Assembly (NCBI GenBank): GCA_020438105.1
Contig: JAGQVE010000013.1
Location: forward strand, 18,952-82,951
DNA: 64,000 nt
Direction of reading: 5' to 3'
DNA from: Bacteroidales bacterium
GTDB taxonomy: Bacteria > Bacteroidota > Bacteroidia > Bacteroidales > JAADJA01
Below, one piece after another: positions 26,634 to 33,715 of this stretch; position 1 is the stretch's first letter; every line of letters begins with the position of its first letter. The position numbers and the translations under genes are program-made. The notes beneath the pieces are model-generated. The model ran no database searches, was not told the DNA's origin, and worked only from the letters and a program-made list of their open reading frames with translations.

Positions 26634-28415
26634 ATGACTGAAAAATCTCCGATAGAACGATTCAACCACTGGCGTAAAAAACACATCAGCGACCGGTATT
26701 TTGTTATCATTCTCAGTGCAATCATCGGTTTCCTTGCCGGAATAGCAGCTTACATCTTAAAGACTTCTGTTTTTTACATCGAAAAATTGCTCACCGCTAG
26801 CTTTCAAACCCAGGAGCAAAATTACTGGTATGTTATTTATCCTGCTATCGGAATTGTTTTAACAGTCGTATTTTTAAAATACATTTTAAAGGACGACACG
26901 CGTCACGGTATTCCACGAATTTTATATGTAATATCAAAACTGGGCGGGAAGATCAAACATCGCAAGCTGTATTCTTCCATGCTCGGGAGTTCACTCACAG
27001 CAGGTTTCGGAGGATCCATCGGGCTGGAGGCACCCATTATTTCGTCGGGATCGTCCATTGGTTCAGGATTGAGCCAAATTTTAAAAATGGATTACAAAAC
27101 CACCATTTTACTTATTGGATGTGGCGCAGCCGGTGCCATGGCCTCTATTTTTACCACTCCCATCGCCGCAGTTATTTTCAGCCTTGAGGTGCTCATGCTC
27201 GACCTCACCATCTCGTCCATTATTCCACTTTTGATGGCTTCGGCCACGGGTGCCATTACTACTAAAATCCTGCTCGCCGAAAGCATGCTGGTTCACTTTA
27301 AAATCAACGATCCTTTTGAAGTTGGCGATGTTCCCTTTTATTTATTGCTTGGCATTTTAACCGGCTTTGTATCGCTTTATTTCAACAGGGCTACGCATTT
27401 TATTACAGAGAAAATGGAGGCCATTCAAAAAACCTCTATAAGAATGATGGTGGGTGCTTCGGCTCTCGGTATCCTAATCTTTTTATTCCCGGCATTTTAC
27501 GGAGAGGGTTATGATGCCATCCGTATGATCATTACCGGCCACCCCGGCCATTTGTTGGAGAATAGCTTCTTTTATACCTTTCGTGAAAACACCTGGTTTT
27601 TCCTGCTTTTTTTAGCTTTCCTGATTCTCTTTAAAGTGATCGCAACCACACTAACCATCGAAAGCGGGGGCGTTGGAGGCATATTTGCTCCCAGTGCTGT
27701 TACAGGCGGTTTCGCAGGCTTTGCCTTTGCAAGGCTGTTCAATGATCTTGATTTTACCCGCCATCTTTCAGAGGCTAACTTCACCCTGGTAGGAATGGCC
27801 GGGGTTTTGGGTGCTGTTTTGCATGCCCCATTAACGGCTATCTTCCTCATCGCCGAAATGACCAATGGCTATGAAATGATCGTTCCGCTGATGCTTACTT
27901 CTACCATTTCATTTATTACCATTAAAACTTTTGATCCACATTCCATATTCACAAAAAAACTGGCCGAACGCGGTGAATTGCTCACCCACCACAAGGACCA
28001 GGCGGTGCTTACCCTGCTTAATATCCGCGATGTGATTGATAAGGATGTGCTAACGGTTAACCCAACTGCCACCCTTGGTGAATTCACCAAAGTGATCTCA
28101 AAATCCAAGAGGAACCTGTTTGCTGTGGTCGACCGGGAGCAAAACTTTAAGGGAATGCTTATCCTGGATGATGTACGCGAAGATATGTTCAACCGCGATA
28201 AATACGGAGTTCCGATCACTAAATACATGTTCCAGCCGCCTGCAAGCGAGCGTGTTTCGCTGGATGAAACCATGGAATCAGTTATGGAGAAATTTAAAAA
28301 TACCGGTAATTATAATTTGCTGGTCCTAAATAAAGGTAAGTTTGTAGGATTTGTTTCACGGGCAAACGTTTTTAATGCCTATCGGCAAACATTGATTGAT
28401 GTGTCGCATGAATAA
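26634..28415 (+). CDS. ClC-family chloride channel or H+/Cl- exchanger with CBS domains
   Basis: 593 residues. The membrane part (about 20-440) has the three ClC anion-site loops: GGSIGLEAPI (gating Glu in GLEAP, replacing the usual GREGP), GGVGGIFAPSA (GxFAP) and the helix N region GAVLHAPLTAIFLIAEMT. Two CBS domains follow (about 460-515 and 530-590), which often bind adenine nucleotides. It is an anion channel or antiporter of the inner membrane. The location inside the heptose cluster, between hddA and gmhA, is odd; ClC-CBS genes are seen there in other Bacteroidota, but the reason is unclear. Confidence 0.93.
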   Translation: MTEKSPIERFNHWRKKHISDRYFVIILSAIIGFLAGIAAYILKTSVFYIEKLLTASFQTQEQNYWYVIYPAIGIVLTVVFLKYILKDDTRHGIPRILYVISKLGGKIKHRKLYSSMLGSSLTAGFGGSIGLEAPIISSGSSIGSGLSQILKMDYKTTILLIGCGAAGAMASIFTTPIAAVIFSLEVLMLDLTISSIIPLLMASATGAITTKILLAESMLVHFKINDPFEVGDVPFYLLLGILTGFVSLYFNRATHFITEKMEAIQKTSIRMMVGASALGILIFLFPAFYGEGYDAIRMIITGHPGHLLENSFFYTFRENTWFFLLFLAFLILFKVIATTLTIESGGVGGIFAPSAVTGGFAGFAFARLFNDLDFTRHLSEANFTLVGMAGVLGAVLHAPLTAIFLIAEMTNGYEMIVPLMLTSTISFITIKTFDPHSIFTKKLAERGELLTHHKDQAVLTLLNIRDVIDKDVLTVNPTATLGEFTKVISKSKRNLFAVVDREQNFKGMLILDDVREDMFNRDKYGVPITKYMFQPPASERVSLDETMESVMEKFKNTGNYNLLVLNKGKFVGFVSRANVFNAYRQTLIDVSHE

Positions 28416-28536
28416 ATCATCAAACACATCTTGGCAACCACTTTACTAATTCAAAATCACTTATAAAATCGTTGAATGGCGCTAAAAGAGCAAATAACAG
28501 TTCGTTAATTCATTCACATTTCTTGAAAAAATCCAT

Positions 28537-28544
28537 TAAATTTG
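28537..28544 (+). promoter_or_regulatory. -7 promoter box TAAATTTG before gmhA
   Basis: Exact TAnnTTTG in the 142-bp gap after the ClC gene. The expected start of transcription is near 28551, so ATG 28597 is preferred to ATG 28558 for gmhA. Confidence 0.6.
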
Positions 28545-28596
28545 CAGCATCCTGAAAATGATCATTAAGACAATATTCGGGTTTGAAAAACACAAC

Positions 28597-29169
28597 ATGG
28601 AACGAATCAAACAAGCTATTTCGGAGTCGGTGGCAGTGAAGGAAAAGATCCTGAATGATGCTGATTTCCTTGAAAAAATACAACAAGTTGCATCCATATG
28701 TACCACTGCCTTTTGCGAAGGGAATAAGATTTTGTTTTGTGGAAATGGTGGCAGTGCGGCAGATGCCCAGCACCTGGCAGCCGAACTTTCGGGCCGGTTT
28801 TATTTCGACAGGGCACCGCTACCGGCCGAAGCCCTGCATGTGAACACCTCGTTTTTAACCGCAGTAGCCAACGATTATTCTTACGATGAAGTATACGCAC
28901 GAATGGTGAGGGCACAGGGCAGGAGCGGTGATATTCTGGTAGGATTATCCACTTCAGGGAACTCACCAAACATTATTCGTGCACTGGAAGAAGCCAATAA
29001 AATAGGTATGATCACGGTGGGATTTACCGGGGAAAAAGGCGGAAAAATGAAAACCATGTGCGATTTCCTGATCAATGTTCCATCGCAGGATACACCCCGA
29101 ATACAGGAATCGCATATCCTGATCGGCCACATCATTTGTGAATTGATCGAATCAAAACTTTTTAAATAA
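28597..29169 (+). CDS. gmhA: Sedoheptulose-7-phosphate isomerase
   Basis: 190 residues from ATG 28597 (MERIKQAISESVAVKEKIL), the family's usual length; an ATG 13 codons upstream gives an atypical N-terminus. SIS-fold motifs: FCGNGGSAADAQHLAAEL (catalytic Glu and GNGGSAADAQH), LSTSGNSPNIIRALE and the C-terminal ESHILIGHIICELIE with the catalytic His. It turns sedoheptulose 7-phosphate into D-glycero-D-manno-heptose 7-phosphate, the first step for the heptose pathway in this cluster. Confidence 0.96.
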   Translation: MERIKQAISESVAVKEKILNDADFLEKIQQVASICTTAFCEGNKILFCGNGGSAADAQHLAAELSGRFYFDRAPLPAEALHVNTSFLTAVANDYSYDEVYARMVRAQGRSGDILVGLSTSGNSPNIIRALEEANKIGMITVGFTGEKGGKMKTMCDFLINVPSQDTPRIQESHILIGHIICELIESKLFK

Positions 29170-29232
29170 ACTCCCTTAAACCCTGAAGTCAGTTTTTGTT
29201 GATTAGCTATTAATTTCTAACTGAAAATATTC

Positions 29233-29943
29233 ATGTTTGTACCAGAAGCGGTAATACTTGCAGGAGGACTCGGAACGCGCTTGAAATCGGAGGTGCCGGA
29301 TTTACCCAAAGGGATGGCTCCCATAAACGGACGCCCATTTCTGGAATATTTACTTGATTATTTATACAACTTCGTAATCGAACATGTGATCCTGGCAGTG
29401 GGATACAAGCATGAAATGATCCAAAACCATTTTGGGAACGAATACCGGGGAATAAAAATCAGCTACTCCATTGAAGATGAACCATTGGGAACCGGAGGTG
29501 CCATTAAAAAAGCATTCGAACTGGTGGAAGGAAATAAAGCCTTTGTATTTAACGGTGATACCATGTTCCGCATAAGTTTGGTAAAGCATTATGATTTCCA
29601 CATGCAGCACCAGGCCGATTTTTCGATGGTTTTGCGCGAAGTGGAAAATGTGGAACGATATGGAGCAGTTGAAAGGGATGAAGACCGCCGAATCACCGGG
29701 TTTTTTGAAAAAGGTGAAAAAGGCGGAAAGGGACTCATCAATGGCGGCGTTTACCTGATCAGCAAGAAATTTTTCAATAAAAATGCTTTCCCTGAAAAGT
29801 TTAGTTTGGAAAAGGATTGCCTTGAACCAATGGTAAACACCCAGCCATTTTACGGTGTTCTATGCAAGCAATATTTTCTCGACATCGGCATTCCAGAAGA
29901 TTACCAAAAAGCACAGGATGACTTTAAAAGATTTGAAAATTGA
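29233..29943 (+). CDS. hddC: D-glycero-alpha-D-manno-heptose 1-phosphate guanylyltransferase (nucleotidyltransferase)
   Basis: 236 residues. The N-terminal pyrophosphorylase signature AVILAGGLGTRLKSEVPDLPKGMAPI reads as LAGGLGTRLxxxxxxxPKxM. FNGDT carries the metal Asp, and FLDIGIP near the end is typical of HddC-like enzymes (DIGTPEDY type). Together with hddA, gmhA and gmhB it makes GDP-D-glycero-alpha-D-manno-heptose. The nucleotide specificity (GDP) is taken from the gene neighbourhood, especially HddA, and is not read from motifs. Confidence 0.9.
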   Translation: MFVPEAVILAGGLGTRLKSEVPDLPKGMAPINGRPFLEYLLDYLYNFVIEHVILAVGYKHEMIQNHFGNEYRGIKISYSIEDEPLGTGGAIKKAFELVEGNKAFVFNGDTMFRISLVKHYDFHMQHQADFSMVLREVENVERYGAVERDEDRRITGFFEKGEKGGKGLINGGVYLISKKFFNKNAFPEKFSLEKDCLEPMVNTQPFYGVLCKQYFLDIGIPEDYQKAQDDFKRFEN

Positions 29944-30478
29944 TAAAAGCTGGAGCCTCTTCCTCGATCGCGACGGTGTAATCAACCGAAGAATTCCGGG
30001 CGATTACGTGAAAAAATGGGGCGAATTTGAATTTTTACCCGGTGTGCTTGAGGCGATTGCCAATTTCACTGGTATTTTCGGACACCTTTTTATTGTAACC
30101 AACCAGCAAGGCATTGGAAAAGGACTCATGACCGAAAGTGAGTTACAAATTGTTCATGATAAAATGATCGAGGAAATCCGGTATGAGGGAGGGCATATCG
30201 ATAAAGTTTACCACTCGCCGTACCGCGAAGAAGAGCGAAGTGTATTTCGCAAACCCAATATCGGGATGGCCCGCAAAGCCAAAATTGATTTCCCGGAAAT
30301 TGATTTTAAAAAAAGTATCATGATCGGCGATTCGATCAGCGATATGGAATTTGGCAAAAATGCCGGAATGTTTACTATTTTTGTTACTGTAAATCAGGAA
30401 TTAATTACTGAAGAAACCGAAGAAATAATCGACTTGCATTTTCCTGATCTTATTTCTGTTTCTCAGGCGATCAAATAA
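29918..30478 (+). CDS. gmhB: D-glycero-D-manno-heptose 1,7-bisphosphate 7-phosphatase
   Basis: 186 residues from ATG 29918, which overlaps hddC by 26 bp; a longer open frame upstream is inside hddC. HAD-superfamily motif I LFLDRDGVINRR, motif II IVTNQQG and motif III MIGDSISDMEFG. The GmhB/HisB-N group removes the C7 phosphate of heptose bisphosphate. The four Cys/His residues that bind zinc in E. coli GmhB are not evident (the loop reads VYHSPYREEERSVFRKP), so this is the zinc-free form. Confidence 0.92.
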   Translation: MTLKDLKIDKSWSLFLDRDGVINRRIPGDYVKKWGEFEFLPGVLEAIANFTGIFGHLFIVTNQQGIGKGLMTESELQIVHDKMIEEIRYEGGHIDKVYHSPYREEERSVFRKPNIGMARKAKIDFPEIDFKKSIMIGDSISDMEFGKNAGMFTIFVTVNQELITEETEEIIDLHFPDLISVSQAIK

Positions 30479-30493
30479 AATAAAGCTGACTTC

Positions 30494-31936
30494 GTGACAC
30501 CACAACTTATTCTTATTTTATTTTTTGTTTATACCCTTTCCCTGTTTGTGGTATCGCGCATCACCTCCCGCAGCGCCAATAATCAAACATTTTTCGTTGG
30601 CAATAAACAATCGCCGTGGTATGTGGTGGCTTATGGGATGATCGGGGCATCGCTTTCGGGAGTAACTTTCATCTCTGTTCCGGGCTGGGTGGGCGACACC
30701 GGTTTTTCATACTTGATGGTGGTGATTGGCTACCTATTGGGTTATTTTGCCATTGCTAAAATTCTGCTTCCACTGTATTACAAAATGAACCTCACTTCCA
30801 TCTATGCATACCTTGAAGGTCGTTTTGGATTTTGGTCATACAAAACAGGTGCTTTTTATTTTCTGCTTTCCCGCATCATTGGTGCCTCATTCAGGATGTT
30901 TTTGGTGGTGAATGTGCTGCAAATTTTTGTTTTTGATGCCTGGAATATTCCGTTTGGAGTCACGGTTGCCCTCTTTATCATCCTCATTTGGCTTTACACT
31001 TATAAAGGCGGAATAAAAACCATCGTTTGGACCGACACCTTACAAACCACTTTCATGTTGCTGGCGGTTGGAATTTCGGTTTACCTAATCTCCAGCGAGC
31101 TGAATCTGAGCCTCGGGGGATTGATCACAGCCGTGGAGGAGAGTAAATTTTCTCAGATAATCATTACTGATATTTCCAGCAGACATCATTGGTTCAAACA
31201 ATTTATCAGCGGTGCTTTCATTGCCATTGTTATGACCGGCCTCGACCAGGACATGATGCAAAAAAACCTGAGCTGCCGCAACCTGAAAGATGCTCAAAAG
31301 AATGTGATCACGTTGAGTTGGATACTGGTTCCGGTAAACTTTCTATTCCTGTTCCTTGGTGCAGCCCTTTTTATTTATGCAAACCAAATGGGTATCACCA
31401 TCCCCGATCTTACCGATGATCTCTTCCCAACGATAGCCATCAACCACCTGGGTATTTTTTCAGGGCTTACCTTTTTCATCGGGCTGATCGCCGCAGCCTA
31501 TTCCAGTGCCGACAGTGCACTCACGGCGCTCACCACCTCTTTCAGTGTCGACTTTTTAGGAATTGAACGCAAAGAGAACCTCACTGAAAAACAAAGGATC
31601 AAAACCCGCACCTGGGTCCATTTGGGAATTTCAACAACAGTGCTAATTGTTATATTGATCTTCCGTGCCATCAACGATCAGGCGGTCATCCAGAAACTAT
31701 TTACCATTGCCGGATACACCTACGGACCACTATTGGGCATGTATGCTTTTGGGTTATTTAGCAAACTTAAGGTAAAAGATAGATACGTGCCTTTCGTTGC
31801 CATCCTCTCCCCTGTCATTTGCTATTTTATTAGCCAAAACTCCGAGGTCTGGTTCAACTATAAATTTGGTTTCGAATTGCTGATTGTTAATGGTGGTTTG
31901 GTGTTTTTGGGTTTATTTGGGATAAGTAAGAAATAG
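30494..31936 (+). CDS. Sodium:solute symporter (SSS family)
   Basis: 480 residues with about 13 membrane helices, GTG start at 30494. Conserved parts: GASLSGVTFISVPGW near 55, YTYKGGIKTIVWTDTLQT around 170-185 and SSADSALTALTTSFSVD near 335, which is the sodium-binding helix 8 region. The family takes up sugars, amino acids, inositol, sialic acid and others with Na+; the substrate is not readable. It closes the plus-strand run after gmhB (15-bp gap). Its last codons have a duplicated, decayed copy at about 33520-33590. Confidence 0.93.
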   Translation: MTPQLILILFFVYTLSLFVVSRITSRSANNQTFFVGNKQSPWYVVAYGMIGASLSGVTFISVPGWVGDTGFSYLMVVIGYLLGYFAIAKILLPLYYKMNLTSIYAYLEGRFGFWSYKTGAFYFLLSRIIGASFRMFLVVNVLQIFVFDAWNIPFGVTVALFIILIWLYTYKGGIKTIVWTDTLQTTFMLLAVGISVYLISSELNLSLGGLITAVEESKFSQIIITDISSRHHWFKQFISGAFIAIVMTGLDQDMMQKNLSCRNLKDAQKNVITLSWILVPVNFLFLFLGAALFIYANQMGITIPDLTDDLFPTIAINHLGIFSGLTFFIGLIAAAYSSADSALTALTTSFSVDFLGIERKENLTEKQRIKTRTWVHLGISTTVLIVILIFRAINDQAVIQKLFTIAGYTYGPLLGMYAFGLFSKLKVKDRYVPFVAILSPVICYFISQNSEVWFNYKFGFELLIVNGGLVFLGLFGISKK

Positions 31937-32401
31937 TCACAATGCCCCATCCTGCACCTGAAGTGGGATTGAGGCTTAGTCGAATAAAACCTCCCTTATG
32001 TCCCGGTAGCTTTCGGGATGGGCAAGCAGGCTTGGGTTAATTACCTCATAATAGTTTTAACTCTAATCTAAATGCATAATCCGCTTGTTGCATAAAATAA
32101 AAACAAAAAGCCCAGCTCACCCCTTAATCCCTAAAGGGACCTAAGGCTTTATTCGTTCGACAATTTTTCAATTCAAACTTCTTCTTGCTTGAACTTAATT
32201 ATCACAATGATTTTATTGATAATTCTGTAATGCTTCCCACCCTTTAGGGCCGGGGAAAAGGAAGCAGGGTTTGTTTATAACAAAGCATCAACACCTCAGT
32301 CCTGCCCCTACCCCTAAAGGGGGACTGAGGCTTAGTCGAATAAAACCTCCCTTATGTCCCGGTAGCTTTCGGGATGGGAAAGCAGGCTTGGGTTTGATTT
32401 A
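31937..32401. repeat. Repeat array, left part (intergenic)
   Basis: 465 bp without a gene, made of dispersed repeats. A short C/G-rich element with CCCCTAAAGGGG-like cores occurs at about 31944-32035 and 32301-32392, each with a TCCCGGTAGCTTTCGGGA palindrome. Between them lies block L (32036-32300). It is probably non-coding; the hairpins may also serve as terminators for the symporter gene. Confidence 0.75.
32024..32342. repeat. Long direct repeat, copy 1
   Basis: About 319 bp that recur nearly base-for-base 942 bp downstream (32966-33284), with a handful of mismatches such as TTTATAACAAAG against TTTACAACAAAG. It includes the palindromic core CCTTAATCCCTAAAGGGACC and the text from GTTAATTACCTCATAATAG to GCTTAGTCGAAT. 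Confidence 0.9.
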
Positions 32402-32788
32402 CTATGGTAGATGTTGAGATATTCTATTTAACACATCATCAATATTATCTATCACTTCTGAGTTTGTAAACCGAATTACCTCTAATCCAAGTTCATTTAA
32501 TTCGGCTGTGCGACTTTGATCCTTTTCCTGTACCTCTTTTATTTTATGATTTTCTCCATCAATTTCTATTACAAGCTTTGCCTTATGGCAATAAAAATCT
32601 ACTACATAAAAATTTATGGGATGTTGCCTTCTGATTTTGTAACCCTTTAACTGATTATCTTTTACACAATCCCAAAGTTTCTTTTCCGGAACTGTCATTT
32701 TTCTCCTTAACATTTCGGCCTTTTCAAAAATAGGTTTTTTGGCACCATAATTTAAGGAAGTTTCAACCGACTTTTTTCGATAGACCAT
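32402..32788 (-). CDS. DUF559 endonuclease-domain protein (Vsr-like fold)
   Basis: 128 residues from ATG 32788; the frame is open 14 codons further but those codons lie in the repeat. Conserved features: AEMLRRKMTVPEKKLWDCV, LKGYKIRRQHPINFYVVDFYC (RRQ-PI-xxxVDFYC), LVIEIDGENH with the metal-binding Asp/Glu, and EVIRFTNSEV. This is the DUF559 group of very-short-patch-repair-like nucleases (PD-(D/E)XK fold). It is embedded in the repeat array, with repeat copies beginning immediately on both sides. Whether it acts on these repeats is not known. A role in DNA repair or in repeat spread are both possible. Confidence 0.88.
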   Translation of the reverse strand: MVYRKKSVETSLNYGAKKPIFEKAEMLRRKMTVPEKKLWDCVKDNQLKGYKIRRQHPINFYVVDFYCHKAKLVIEIDGENHKIKEVQEKDQSRTAELNELGLEVIRFTNSEVIDNIDDVLNRISQHLP

Positions 32789-32815
32789 GCTTCTAAAATA
32801 CAAAATTTTTGAAGA

Positions 32816-32980
32816 AACCCTGCTTCCCACCCTTTAGGGCTGGGGAAAAGGAGGCTGGGTTTGTTTACAACAAAGCATCAACACCTCAGGCCTGCCCCTG
32901 CCCCTAAAGGTGGACTGAGGCTTAGTCGAATAAAAGTAATGCCTGCCTCCCTCTAGGGCAGGGGAAAGCAGGCTTGGGTT
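32816..32980. repeat. Composite repeat right of the DUF559 gene, copy 1
   Basis: The run from CCCTGCTTCCCACCC to AGCAGGCTTGGG recurs 352 bp later at about 33168-33333. It contains two CCCTAAAGG/CCTTTAGGG-type cores and CTCTAGGGCAGGGG. Confidence 0.85.
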
Positions 32981-33284
32981 AATTACCTCATAATAGTTTT
33001 AACTCTAATCTAAATGCATAATCCGCTTGTTGCATAAAATAAAAACAAAAAGCCCAGCTCACCCCTTAATCCCTAAAGGGACCTAAGGCTTTATTCGTTC
33101 GACAATTTTTCAATTCAAACTTCTTCTTGCTTGAACTTAATTATCACAATGATTTTATTGATAATTCTGTAATGCTTCCCACCCTTTAGGGCCGGGGAAA
33201 AGGAAGCAGGGTTTGTTTACAACAAAGCATCAACACCTCAGGCCTGCCCCTGCCCCTAAAGGTGGACTGAGGCTTAGTCGAATT
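32966..33284. repeat. Long direct repeat, copy 2
   Basis: Matches copy 1 at an offset of exactly 942 bp over its full length. The two copies flank the DUF559 gene like long direct repeats. Confidence 0.9.
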
Positions 33285-33321
33285 AAAGTAATGCCTGCCT
33301 CCCTCTAGGGCAGGGGAAAGC

Positions 33322-33409
33322 AGGCATGAGTTAATTACCTCATATTAGTTTTAACTCTAATCTAAATGCATAATCCGCTTGTTGCATAAAATAAAAACAA
33401 AAAGCCCAA
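33322..33409. repeat. Long direct repeat, truncated copy 3
   Basis: Repeats the first 88 bp of the long repeat (GCAGGC...AAAAAGCCCA) and then breaks off within a few bases of the start of REPIN 1 at 33415. Confidence 0.88.
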
Positions 33410-33414
33410 CATCC

Positions 33415-33510
33415 GGCGCAAGTCTTAGCGCGGGCATGTGCAGAGCAGACTTGGGCAAACATAGCACAAGTCTTCAGCCTCGCCAGGCTTTCGCTAAGAC
33501 TTGCGCTGGT
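33415..33510. repeat. REPIN 1
   Basis: Two inverted REP units. The outer arms GCGCAAGTCTTAGCG and CGCTAAGACTTGCGC are perfect complements, and an inner AGACTTG / CAAGTCT pair lies between them. Same family as the copies next to the transposase gene about 9 kb to the right. Confidence 0.93.
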
Positions 33511-33519
33511 GGAGCTTGG

Positions 33520-33590
33520 GTTTGTTGGGGATAAGTAGGAAATAATAACACCTTAGTCCTGCCCCTAAAGGGGGACTGAGGTTATGTTAC
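33520..33590 (+). pseudogene. Decayed copy of the symporter gene end and following repeat
   Basis: GTTTGTTGGGGATAAGTAGG... parallels the last codons and stop region of the symporter (GTTTATTTGGGATAAGTAAG...), then both run into a CCTGCxCCTxAAGxGGGA-TGAGG element. The matching part continues for about 65 bp with scattered mismatches. No useful reading frame is left. Confidence 0.6.
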
Positions 33591-33668
33591 CATCAGGTTA
33601 TACAAAATCCCTCCCCCCTTGTGAATAAAAATTAATAATACTTTAACACTCGCAGCTTATCCCGTCTT

Positions 33669-33676
33669 TATCTTTG
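33669..33676 (+). promoter_or_regulatory. -7 promoter box TATCTTTG of glnN
   Basis: Exact TAnnTTTG 40 bp before the ATG of glutamine synthetase, in a gap after the repeat array. Expected leader about 33 nt. Confidence 0.7.
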
Positions 33677-33715
33677 CAAACTTTTAAATGTTAGATCATT
33701 AAAAACTCCCCAATT

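Larger units (their letters stand above)
32831..33715. other. Gene-free repeat region between DUF559 and glnN
   Basis: 885 bp with no protein gene. It holds copy 2 and copy 3 of the long repeat, two composite repeats, REPIN 1 and a decayed duplicate of the symporter 3' end (33520-33590). The last 100 bp carry the glnN promoter. Confidence 0.8.

Noticed and set aside
32024..33510. CRISPR array
   Set aside because: The repeats are long, irregularly spaced and contain palindromes of different kinds, and no cas genes are near.
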